A stretch of 14,735 nucleotides of DNA. It comes from Goniomonas avonlea (taxonomy: Eukaryota; Cryptophyceae; Goniomonadida; Goniomonadaceae). Made by a program: the position numbers and the translations under genes. Below the pieces are notes generated by a model, which searched no databases, was not told the origin of the DNA, and was given only the letters and a program-made list of their open reading frames with translations. Positions 10,101 through 14,735 of this stretch are shown here, piece by piece (positions within the stretch are counted from its first letter, which is position 1; each line of letters begins with the position of its first letter). The stretch spans positions 1 through 14,735 of the forward strand of contig QUTJ01031674.1 in assembly GCA_003573635.1 (NCBI GenBank), read 5' to 3'.

Positions 10101-13100
10101 GCCTCGAGTGTCACCGTAATGGGCTGCAACCTTGCTCACACAGCGACCGTGCGGGTTGGAAGCAGCGGGGCCTCCGCTTCTCCATGGGTTTCCGACTCGG
10201 GCGTGAACTGCAAAGTGTCATCGTCGACAGGCTCTGCCCTGGTATCGGTCTCCGCGAGGTTGGGAGCCACCACCGTGACACATGCATTGACATTTTCTTC
10301 AGCTCAGCTGAGTAGCATTGTCGCCACAAACGCAGCTGCGACCGGCGCGCAGAGTGTCACTGTCATTGGTCTGAACGTAGGATCCTTTCGTACGGGCCTG
10401 GTGCGGTTTGGTAGCTCCGTTGGACCCTCAACTCTTTGGGTGGCACACACCTGCGTCCGTTGCAAGTTGATTGTTGCACGCGCCCACGACCTCGTTGGTG
10501 TCCAGCTGAGCGTCGGGCCTGGGCGTTCGACCTTGTCGCTCCAGCTGACGTATCCACGCCCCTCCGCTGGAGCTTCCGTGCGCGGGAACCAGCCTTGCAC
10601 CGCAGCCTCGTTGGTCACAGTCCTCGGGAATAGCCTTGGCTCGACGTCCCAGTCGCCCGGCTGCCGTCTGGGAAGAAGCGCGAGCGATCGGACCAGTTGG
10701 ACCTCGGACTCCCAAGTCGTTGCCAAGTCAAGTGCTGGGGTTGGCCCACTTCAGCAAATTGTGGTCACGTCAATGCTTTTGTCGTCTTTGACAAGGGCAC
10801 TGAGCTATTTCGATCCCAATATTGCGTCCACCGCCGCCGCATTCGCTCCCGCGACAGGTGCAACAAGCGTGACCGTCTTGGGTAGCCGTTTTGGAACGTC
10901 GAGCTGCTCCTCCCGAGTGCGTCTCTCAGGCATAGGCGCTGAGGCCTCGGTCTGGGGTGCGGAAAGCTCTCTCCGGTGTAAGCTACCTGTGACCTCCGAG
11001 AGGTCAGTGCCTGTGACCGTGTCTGTGCTGTTTGGCCTGGGAACGAAGACTGGTTTCGTAATCGACCGTGTTCCGCGCCTTGTGTCTGCAACAGGAGCCG
11101 ATGTCGTAACGGGCTCGACAAGTGTGACTGTGGCTGGGTCCAATTTCGACCCCCTCTACCTGTCTATGCAAGGCAGAACCTTCAGCACTGCGTGCGAGCG
11201 AACCCAGTGGCTGTCAGAAACGAGCGCTGCGCTGAAGGTTGCCTCTGGCTACAGTCGCCCGCAGGCCCTGTGCATTGCAGTCAGTGTGAACAGGGATGCT
11301 GCAACTATGATGGCTCTCGGCTCAGCTCTCGCTGCCACAATGGCCTCGTCTGCGCTCTCCAACAGCCCGACGACGGGGGCCGCAAGCGTCACGCTGATCG
11401 GCGTGCGGTTCGGGGCTTACCAGCACAGCCACAGGACTGAGTTTGGAAGCTCGAAAGCCCCAGTGTCAGGGTGGCAGTCAGACACCTGTCTCACTGTGAA
11501 ACCGTGCGATGGTGTTCAAAGTGCACTTGCTGTTGCTCTCACCCTTGTGTTAAGCGTAAGTTCCTTGTCGCGAGCCTGGAGCTTTGGATCTCCGGAGATG
11601 TCAAGTACTGTCCGATCCAACGTCCCCGCCACCGGCGGGATCAGCGTCACTGTTGTCGGACAAAACATGGGCCGAGCAACAATGAGCGGACGAATCCGTA
11701 TCAGGAGCAGTCAATGCGAGACCACCTTCTGGCTCTCAGAATCTTCTATCAAATGCAAGCTCGGGTCCAGCCGTTCGGGAGGCGTTGTTGGGGTGTCCCT
11801 TCTGGGACGGACACACTCGAGTCTATTGGCGATTGTGGTCGACGCCCCTACGACCTTAGCCAACGCTCCAAGCAACAGCCCCACCACCGGGGCAACCACT
11901 GTCACGTTCACAGGACAGGGTTCTGGTCCTCATCCACACAGCAGGATGTATCGGATGGCAGGATCCCGAGTGGAATCCACACAGTGGACCTCAGACAGCA
12001 GCGCCCTGTGCAAGGTCAGCGGGGGTGGTCAGAGGTCGGTAAGGGTCATTCTGACCGCCAGCCTAGAGATTGGCACCACTTTGAACTTGATAAGCTTCGC
12101 TTCTCCTACGATGGTTGGAGGACGCCCGGAGAACACTCATGCAACAGGCGCCATGAGCGTCACAATACTTGGAACGCAATTTGGGCTTGCCACCACCGGA
12201 GTTCGTACGATGTTCACGGGTTCTGATGCCACGTTCTGGTTCTCAGATACCTCAATGCGCGTGAAGGGTGTCTTCGGTTTGCACTCAAACGTGGTGGCAT
12301 CAATTGATGGTCAGAAGGGAACACAGACTGCCGTATGGAGTGCGTGTCGTCCAGCACTGACCGTTACGCTGAGAGCGAACATCGCAGCCACAGGAACGGT
12401 CACAACAACAATTCTTGGATCCAGCCTCGGCCCTGCCGGTTTGAGTGCCCAGCTGCGTAATGGCCAAACTGGCGCCATGGTGACCGCCTGGAGCTCGGGA
12501 ACCTCGATAACTTGTCGACATGCTTCGGGCGTCGGGGCTCGATGGTCAATGGTGGTTACCCTGGACAAACGGCCTGTGTCCTCGACGCTCTCGTTCAGCT
12601 TCGACATGCTGCTCAGCGCAGTTACCGGAAGCAATGGCCCGGCAAGTGGTTCGGTGGGAGTGACAGTGCTTGGAGGAGGCCTGGGTGTGGCCGTCTACAG
12701 CCCTCGCTCAGGGTTGGGAGGGACAGTGTTCGACCTGACTTTATGGGTGAGCACTAGTGCCGTTCGGTGTCGGACATTAACGGGGGTGCGGACGAATCGT
12801 GTTGTAGCCACAACATGCGCACTGCTACGCGGAACAGTCACGACGGCATGGAGCTTTGTCTCTGCTGTGCTGAGCTCGATAAGAGCAACCAACTACGGCA
12901 GAACCGGGGCGGCAAGCGTGACTGTGGTGGGGACCAACGTTGGGGCATCGGACAGCAGCGTTCGTGGCCGTCNTGGGCAGACCGGATGCCTGTCGACAGT
13001 GTGGGCGTCTGAGAGTTCGGTCCACTGCAAGAGCAGTCAGGGAGCGTGGAGCTGGAGCTCGAGGGGTGTTGCCTTGACGTTGGGCCAGCAGCTTGGCAGC

Positions 13101-14735
13101 ACCACGCTCGCCTGGAGCTTCCAGCGGGCGCTCGCAAGCAGCGTTGTGGCGGTGAACCAAGCGTCAACGGGAGCGGTCATTGTGACAGTGGTGGGCTCCA
13201 ACCTGGGAGGAGGCGGCGATTGGAGCGGGCGGGTGCGGACTGGGTGGAGCCAGGCTGGGTCGACGGTGTGGCTGTCTGACAGCTCGGTGCGATGCAAGTC
13301 TGTGGCTTCGCTGGGGTCTCTGCGAAGGGTCGGTGTGACAGCAGGCCTNCAGCCTGGGACGGTCACCGCGGCACTGTCGAGCGATTTGGCCTTGAGCAGC
13401 GTTGTCACGACCAACGGCGCGACGACGGGTGCGGTGAGCGTGACCGTGATTGGTTCGAATCTGGGCGCGTTGTCGTCTGCAAGTGTGGGTGTGCGCCTGG
13501 GGGGTAGCTCGAGCGAGGTGACCTNGTGGGNNTCTNNCAGCTCCGTGGCGTGCAAGCCAGCCGCGGGCGTACGCCAGGCACGCGCCGTGTTGGCCACAGT
13601 CTCTCTGTCGGGCGGGAGCGTGACGGCGACATGGTCGTTCAGCCAACCAGCATCAAGCAGCTTGGGCTGGAGCAACGGACCCTTGACTGGGTGCGTGAGC
13701 GTGACCGTGATTGGTTCGAATCTGGGCGCGATGTCGTCTGTAAGTATGCGTGTGCGCCTGGGGGGTAGCTCGAGCGAGGTGACCTCGTGGGCGTCTAGCA
13801 GCTCCGTGGCGTGCAAGCCAGCCGCGGGCGTACGCCAAGCACGCGCCGTGTCGGCCACAGTGTCTCTGTCGGGCGGGAGCGTGACAGCGGCATGGTCGTT
13901 CAACCAACCAGCCTCAAGCAGCTTGGTCCGGACCAACGGGCCCTCGACTGGGTGTGTGCGAGTGACCCTGGTCGGGTCAAGTTACATGTTCTCTACTGCG
14001 CCGGGCTTTGGCGGGAGTGGGTGCGGGGCGACGGGATGGATGAGCGAGACCTCGCTCCGATGTAAGCAGGTCAGAGGGGCTGGGAGCTTCTGGTCTACCG
14101 CCTTGACGGTAGCGGGGCAGGTAGGAAGTGTGACAGCCTTGTGGAGCTTTGCCGCGTCCAGCGCCAGCAGTGCCGTCGGGGTGAACGGCGCCGGGACGGG
14201 AGCGGCAAGCGTGACNGTGATTGGAACCAATGTAGGGTTGAGGCCGTACAGCGGATGCGCTCGGCCGGCGGGGAGCGGTGCTGAGGCCACGCTGTGGACC
14301 TCCGAGAGCGCGGTGCGCTGTCGGCCGGTGCTGAGCACGTCGGGAGTGCGTTCTTTGGCGGTGACTGTGGTGCGGCAGGGTGGCACGCACACCTTTGTGT
14401 TCACGTCCGACCGCGTGGGCGCAAGCAGCGTGGTCGGGAGCAACCGGGGCGCAACGGGAGCGACGAGCGTGACGGTGGTGGGCCGCAACCTTGGCGGGGT
14501 GAGGGTGAGCGGCCGAGGCAGCGTGGGCTGGAGCGCATGGGAGGCGACGCAGTGGACGTCTGCGACCAGTGTTTGTGGGAAGCTGGCGCAAGGCACGAGA
14601 GCAGGCAGGGCGCTGAGNGTGACCACGGGAGCGCAAGCCGGCAGTGCGACGCTCTGGTGGAGCTACGACGGGCCGGCAGCCAGCAGCAGCGTCTCGACAA
14701 ACGGGCCTGGGACGGGCGGGTCGAGCGTGACGGTG
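1041..14735 (+). CDS. Giant mosaic protein: 14 RCC1 blades, GCC2/GCC3 Cys-rich repeats, long IPT/TIG-like repeat rod (23 exons, partial at both ends)
   Basis: This is the gene-level entry. Exons: 1041-1181, 1224-1379, 1486-1623, 1727-1876, 1965-2117, 2296-2451, 2731-2877, 3199-3342, 3689-3838, 4096-4239, 4509-4661, 5077-5226, 5615-5761, 5986-6144, 6518-6649, 6924-7078, 7537-7648, 7855-7959, 8168-8316, 8565-8673, 8932-9074, 9119-9251, 9298-14735. They join without a stop into about 2,854 codons. Boundaries were chosen from repeat periodicity, splice consensus and phase agreement, which all coincide. Neither the start nor the stop codon lies in the modelled part. RCC1 repeats form beta-propellers, GCC2/GCC3 motifs are disulfide-rich extracellular modules, and IPT/TIG domains are immunoglobulin-like. 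A large secreted or surface adhesion or scaffold protein is inferred. No signal peptide, catalytic domain or membrane segment is visible. I know no named gene with this exact order. Confidence 0.85.
1224..1379 (+). CDS. Exon 2: RCC1 blade 2
   Basis: This 52-codon phase 1-1 exon reads SDGTAKASGVGTSGQLGHG, then VPVQVSGLTDAVAVVGG and FFLFLLSS. It begins after only 42 bases of intron. Its end is set by a GC donor (AG|GCAAGT), because no GT donor fits the phase. The nine-residue spacing from exon start to the first core glycine recurs in most RCC1 exons downstream. Confidence 0.85.
1380..1485 (+). other. GC-AG intron
   Basis: The donor is AG|GCAAGT, the classic strong context for a GC donor, and the acceptor is GGTCAG|GAGTC. 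A phase-1 join restores an unbroken RCC1 frame (LLSS-GVVQG). The nearest GT, at 1384, would break the frame. All other introns in this model are GT-AG. Confidence 0.75.
1486..1623 (+). CDS. Exon 3: RCC1 blade 3
   Basis: This 46-codon phase 1-1 exon contains the canonical core GANYDGQLGDGT, followed by ATQIAAGYSHSLFLQ. It is one of the best RCC1 matches in the window. The donor is CAAG|GTGCGG. Confidence 0.92.
1727..1876 (+). CDS. Exon 4: RCC1 blade 4
   Basis: This 50-codon phase 1-1 exon reads GNGRVQATGNNGQGQLGDGT, then IPSLSNIVFIAAGGDSSYFVD. The acceptor is CAGCAG|GGAAC and the donor GACG|GTACTG. A CTCTGAC branch-like motif lies about 20 bases before the acceptor. Confidence 0.92.
1965..2117 (+). 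CDS. Exon 5: RCC1 blade 5
   Basis: This 51-codon phase 1-1 exon reads GYGIVWAVGANEYGQLADGS, then VTAVAAGPHHTLFL. An alternative acceptor in the same phase ends at 1940 and would add eight residues. The acceptor ending at 1964 is preferred because it restores the nine-residue spacing shared by most other blades. The donor is ACAT|GTACGT. Confidence 0.85.
2296..2451 (+). CDS. Exon 6: RCC1 blade 6
   Basis: This 52-codon phase 1-1 exon reads SSGDVLAAGYNGWGNLGDGT, then VVDIIVGLTSSFFRQ. The acceptor follows an AACTGACTCAACATCGCAG stretch with a clear branch-like CTGAC. The donor is CAGT|GTGAGT. Confidence 0.88.
2731..2877 (+). CDS. Exon 7: RCC1 blade 7, divergent
   Basis: This 49-codon phase 1-1 exon starts SDGAFLAAGTGYSYIFGDS and ends VDACTGANFGIYVK. 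The GQLGDG core is lost, but the A-A-G-x-G-Y start, the strand spacing and the phase identify it as a blade. The acceptor TTTCTCGCAG sits after a CCTAACATG branch-like motif. Seven blades are complete at this point, enough for one RCC1 propeller. Confidence 0.82.
2878..3198 (+). repeat. Intron 7 with CAACATC minisatellite
   Basis: This 321-base phase-1 intron has donor AAAG|GTCGGT and acceptor TCTGACAG. From about 3000 to 3160 it holds roughly nine irregular copies of a CAACATC(C/T/A) unit, about 9 to 20 bases apart, with related ACATCC pieces between them. No coding signal is seen inside. Confidence 0.8.
3199..3342 (+). CDS. Exon 8: RCC1 blade 8, divergent
   Basis: This 48-codon phase 1-1 exon reads DDGTVMGSGEDWEGALGLGG, then VLAVAAGNEYSVFLM. 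GQLGDG is replaced by GALGLGG, while the back half of the blade is canonical. The donor is ATGG|GTGCGT. Confidence 0.85.
3343..3688 (+). other. Intron 8 (346 bases)
   Basis: This phase-1 intron is rich in C and T, with CTCTC and CCCCTC runs near 3370-3440 and 3595-3640 and a T8 run near 3473. I see no repeat with a defined unit and no coding signal. The acceptor is CTCGCACAG. Confidence 0.7.
3689..3838 (+). CDS. Exon 9: RCC1 blade 9
   Basis: This 50-codon phase 1-1 exon reads GDGTVKGSGWNHYGQLGDGS, then VTNAIAISCGYAHTLVLT. All RCC1 hallmarks are present, including the G-Y-x-H-T turn. The donor is ACAG|GTGGGC. Confidence 0.93.
3957..3986 (+). repeat. Two tandem 15-base units in intron 9
   Basis: The unit GTGTATTGTGGTGTG occurs twice, head to tail and exactly, inside intron 9 (3839-4095). 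It is a simple-sequence expansion with no evident function. Confidence 0.85.
4096..4239 (+). CDS. Exon 10: RCC1 blade 10
   Basis: This 48-codon phase 1-1 exon reads AGGVVKAVGANFYGQLGDGG, then VIKISAGFYFSLFL. The acceptor is CCACACAG and the donor CTCA|GTGCGT. Confidence 0.93.
4509..4661 (+). CDS. Exon 11: RCC1 blade 11
   Basis: This 51-codon phase 1-1 exon reads SGNTAYAAGYNAFGNLADGT, then VVGIGAGHYSSFFIM. The acceptor is ACCAATAG after a TTGACC branch-like motif. The donor ATGA|GTAAGT is a consensus site. Confidence 0.92.
   Translation, partial: AATLPMLLATTPLEIWQTERQRTDIHQSHAPQYLLRSLGSARATTPRSLS
4662..5076 (+). other. Intron 11 (415 bases)
   Basis: This phase-1 intron runs from a GTAAGT donor to the acceptor CACCGCAG. 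Its first 290 bases show nothing recognisable on either strand. Its last 115 bases are a five-unit tandem array, listed separately. Confidence 0.8.
4950..5065 (+). repeat. Five-unit 22-base tandem array just before an acceptor
   Basis: Units start at 4950, 4972, 5000, 5022 and 5044. The consensus is CTGACACTGCAG followed by TCTTKTCTCA. The second unit is 28 bases because GGCACT is duplicated inside it. Each unit carries a CTGAC- or CTGGC-type branch-like motif, a CTGCAG or equivalent, and a short pyrimidine run, so each resembles a small 3' splice-site module. The acceptor in the correct phase (ending at 5076) follows the last unit. Confidence 0.88.
5077..5226 (+). CDS. Exon 12: RCC1 blade 12
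   Basis: This 50-codon phase 1-1 exon reads SDGTLLSIGYNGYGNLGDGT, then VTNAIAVVASLFHTVVLR. The phase needed downstream excludes the other AG at 5068. The donor is AGAG|GTGCGA. Confidence 0.92.
5227..5614 (+). other. Intron 12 (388 bases), GT-rich at its 5' part
   Basis: This is a phase-1 intron. Between about 5284 and 5400 the plus strand is dominated by GTGGT, GTGAGCGTTGTGGT and GGGGGG runs, with the GAGCGTTGTGGTG unit occurring twice. An open frame passes through part of it but has no domain similarity I can see. The acceptor is CAGAACAG after a GATGACT motif. Confidence 0.75.
5615..5761 (+). CDS. Exon 13: RCC1 blade 13
   Basis: This 49-codon phase 1-1 exon reads GDGAVLVWGYNGYWTHGHSG, then VASATAIACGTYSTHVIM. 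The core GQLGDG is replaced by WTHGHSG; the rest fits the family. The donor is ATGA|GTGCGT. Confidence 0.88.
5986..6144 (+). CDS. Exon 14: RCC1 blade 14
   Basis: This 53-codon phase 1-1 exon reads NAKIYSVGSFNYYGQLGDGT, then ATSVAVSGTHMLFTVGCP. It completes a second set of seven blades. Its end, VGCP, leads straight into the cysteine-rich region. The donor is CCAG|GTATGC. Confidence 0.9.
6145..6517 (+). other. Intron 14 (373 bases)
   Basis: This phase-1 intron separates the propeller region from the cysteine-rich region. It has scattered GACGTG and TGACAT words and an AT-richer stretch near 6420-6500. I see no repeat array or coding signal. The acceptor is GAGGCAG|GTGGC. Confidence 0.75.
6518..6649 (+). 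CDS. Exon 15: GCC2/GCC3 Cys-rich repeats
   Basis: This 44-codon phase 1-1 exon reads GGACGLGYSGC, then CTACGAGKYKAS, then CADCPAGSFSSAT. It matches the ephrin-receptor-like GCC2/GCC3 pattern CxxCxxGxYxxxxGxxxC, with two CxxC pairs. The donor is ACCG|GTCCGT. Confidence 0.85.
6698..6861 (+). repeat. Two tandem ~80-base units in intron 15
   Basis: Two diverged copies, at about 6698-6781 and 6782-6861, share GAGAGTCAATCAGGACA, a second GTCAATCAGGA, ATCATGA and GACAGAGTCGATCC in the same order. Each copy contains two GTCAATCAGGA words. The intron runs 6650-6923 and shows no coding signal. Confidence 0.85.
6924..7078 (+). CDS. Exon 16: GCC2/GCC3 Cys-rich repeats
   Basis: This exon enters in phase 1 and leaves in phase 0. 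It carries three CxxC pairs (CIGC, CLGC, CTNC) separated by GKYGVATGQ and GKYQDVTGQ spacers, and ends at GRFQ. The start at CCCAG|CT was chosen because it restores the spacing SSAT-x4-C. The alternative AG ending at 6908 would add five residues in the same phase. Confidence 0.85.
7079..7536 (+). repeat. Intron 16 (458 bases) with long C/T-rich minisatellite
   Basis: This phase-0 intron runs from CAG|GTTGAG to GACGCAG|AGT. From about 7114 to 7470 the plus strand is almost purely pyrimidine. It is built of irregular units such as TCCCATCCCCTCCCCTCTG and CTGTCACATCTCCTCCC, and includes a C10 run near 7290. Long open frames across it are low-complexity artefacts. Such a mirror-like homopyrimidine tract can form a triplex, which is known chemistry and not shown here. 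Confidence 0.88.
7537..7648 (+). CDS. Exon 17: GCC2/GCC3 Cys-rich repeats
   Basis: This exon enters in phase 0 and leaves in phase 1. It reads SVTGQASCAFCEAGKY, then LTITGQSSCISCSAGKY, then TDLT. The join GRFQ-SVTGQ with exon 16 matches the internal spacer KYQDVTGQ, which confirms the junction. The donor is ACTG|GTGTGT. Confidence 0.9.
7855..7959 (+). CDS. Exon 18: GCC2/GCC3 Cys-rich repeats
   Basis: This 35-codon phase 1-1 exon has CTFC and CTDC pairs with GKYLASTGQ between them, and ends at GKFTALT. The acceptor is CCCCTCAG after TACTAAAT, one of the clearest branch-site and acceptor pairs in the gene. Confidence 0.9.
7994..8108 (+). repeat. TGCCTCTTGGCA-type minisatellite in intron 18
   Basis: About five irregular copies, 20-27 bases apart, share G(C/T)G(C/T)(G/C)TCTTGGCA followed by (T)TAGACA(T/C)GTGC. 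They fill most of the middle of intron 18 (7960-8167). Each copy carries a short TTGGCA or TTGGCG core. No coding signal is seen. Confidence 0.8.
8168..8316 (+). CDS. Exon 19: GCC2/GCC3 Cys-rich repeats
   Basis: This exon enters in phase 1 and leaves in phase 0. It has CASC, CTAC and CTDC pairs with spacers LGYWSPAGATA and GKMGPATGGAV, and ends at AGTSQ. The join FTALT-GQTSSAVC with exon 18 restores the TGQ spacer. The donor is CCCAG|GTGATT. Confidence 0.9.
8565..8673 (+). CDS. Exon 20: GCC2/GCC3 Cys-rich repeats
   Basis: This exon enters in phase 0 and leaves in phase 1. It reads AATAQSSCTPCFLGKYQSST, then GQTGCDFCGVGKWSGS. The join GTSQ-AATAQSSC parallels GRFQ-SVTGQASC. The acceptor is GCGACAG after GCTGACATG. 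Confidence 0.9.
8932..9074 (+). CDS. Exon 21: GCC2/GCC3 Cys-rich repeats
   Basis: This exon enters in phase 1 and leaves in phase 0. It has CADC, CSDC and CTDC pairs with GRFAFATGAPA and GKSQPATGTAA spacers, and ends at GPGMSQ. The donor CTCAG|GTGATA has the same GTGAT start as the phase-0 donor of exon 19, suggesting related duplicated exons. Confidence 0.9.
9119..9251 (+). CDS. Exon 22: last GCC2/GCC3 Cys-rich exon
   Basis: This exon enters in phase 0 and leaves in phase 1. It reads ALTGQPSCSFCSIGKY, then QALTGQPTCTQC, then MFTPATGQTICFP. The final cysteine has no partner in the usual CxxC spacing, which marks the end of the array. It lies between introns of only 44 and 46 bases. Confidence 0.9.
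9298..14735 (+). CDS. Exon 23: intronless rod of IPT/TIG-like repeats, runs off the window
   Basis: From acceptor TCTCGCAG at 9297, one frame stays open without a stop for 5,438 bases (1,812 residues) to the edge. I read it codon by codon and the register holds throughout. It opens with GNVFRPFQNVPVSGAVSVTI and is then made entirely of tandem repeats of 82-88 residues. Typical features are TGA-x-SVTV-x-G-x-N-x-G near the start, VR-x-G-x-S mid-repeat, W-x-S-(D/E)-(S/T)-S-V-x-C-K two thirds along, and (S/A)SS-(V/I)-x-x-N-x-x at the end. The ITISG-x-NFG-like start and V-x-F-G strand recall IPT/TIG domains, but the W and C-K are not part of that family's usual consensus. Eight ambiguous bases lie between 12973 and 14618. 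The 3' half is visibly GC-richer, with many GTG, GGG and GCG codons. Confidence 0.88.
9333..14735 (+). repeat. Array of 21 full plus one partial 82-88 residue repeats
   Basis: Counting from the codon just before the TG-A-x-SVTV motif, repeats start at about 9333, 9588, 9840, 10092, 10338, 10596, 10851, 11106, 11370, 11628, 11883, 12141, 12387, 12642, 12903, 13164, 13422, 13683, 13944, 14193, 14451 and 14709. Spacing is 246-264 bases, always a multiple of three. The C of the S-V-x-C-K motif is missing or displaced in repeats 6, 8, 9, 12 and 21; K or R follows in nearly all. The tryptophan is the most constant residue. The order from diverged 5' copies to similar 3' copies suggests growth from the 3' side. 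Confidence 0.88.
13422..13943 (+). repeat. Near-identical tandem duplicate (repeats 17 and 18)
   Basis: Two 261-base copies, 13422-13682 and 13683-13943, differ at roughly 18 unambiguous positions by eye, so they are about 93 per cent identical. Five ambiguous bases (13525, 13531, 13532, 13536, 13537) fall in copy one, exactly where copy two reads TCGTGGGCGTCTAGC. This is a recent in-frame duplication of one protein repeat, and the Ns probably come from collapsed or mixed reads between copies. Confidence 0.9.

Noticed and set aside
11471-12226. Plus-strand open frame of 251 codons
   Set aside because: It lies in a different register from the continuous repeat frame of exon 23 and has no repeat or domain pattern of its own.
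13037-13936. Minus-strand open frame of 299 codons, with similar ones at 13982-14626, 12311-12634, 10805-11143, 10304-10726 and 9554-10129
   Set aside because: All show a repeating VTL-x-x-PV motif that is the reverse complement of the sense TGA-x-SVTV repeat. They are shadows kept open by the repeat and by high GC.

Overview
The window looks like nuclear DNA of a unicellular eukaryote. One long plus-strand gene is cut by 22 supported spliceosomal introns, nearly all GT-AG and 42 to 458 bases long. There is no bacterial layout: no ribosome binding sites, no operon and no compact neighbouring genes. The lineage cannot be fixed from the sequence. Large extracellular-type repeat mosaics with many short introns are typical of algae and protists such as cryptophytes, and that is inference only.

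Layout. Positions 1-840 hold no gene I can support, only a purine-rich tract and low-complexity DNA. A degenerate RCC1-like piece that needs a frameshift lies at about 828-994. From 1041 to the right edge there is one gene, here modelled as 23 exons. Exons 1-14 (1041-6144) each encode one RCC1 propeller blade and are bounded by phase-1 introns; fourteen blades equal two seven-bladed propellers. Exons 15-22 (6518-9251) encode cysteine-rich GCC2/GCC3 (ephrin-receptor-like) repeats with 19 CxxC pairs. Exon 23 (9298 to the edge, 5,438 bases) is intronless and encodes at least 21 full tandem repeats of 82-88 residues, plus the start of another. These resemble IPT/TIG immunoglobulin-like folds, with an added conserved W...S-S-V-x-C-K signature. 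The joined coding sequence is 8,564 bases (about 2,854 residues) and is open at both ends.

How the parts fit. The order RCC1 propellers, Cys-rich stalk, then a long rod of beta-sandwich-like repeats suggests a very large secreted or cell-surface protein. No signal peptide or membrane anchor is visible because both ends are missing, so location and function are inference. The introns carry several unrelated minisatellites and a consistent CTGAC/CTAAC-like branch-site motif. The rod exon is still changing by tandem duplication: repeats 17 and 18 are almost identical, and the assembly has ambiguous bases there. I see no convincing minus-strand gene, RNA gene, mobile element or CRISPR array.
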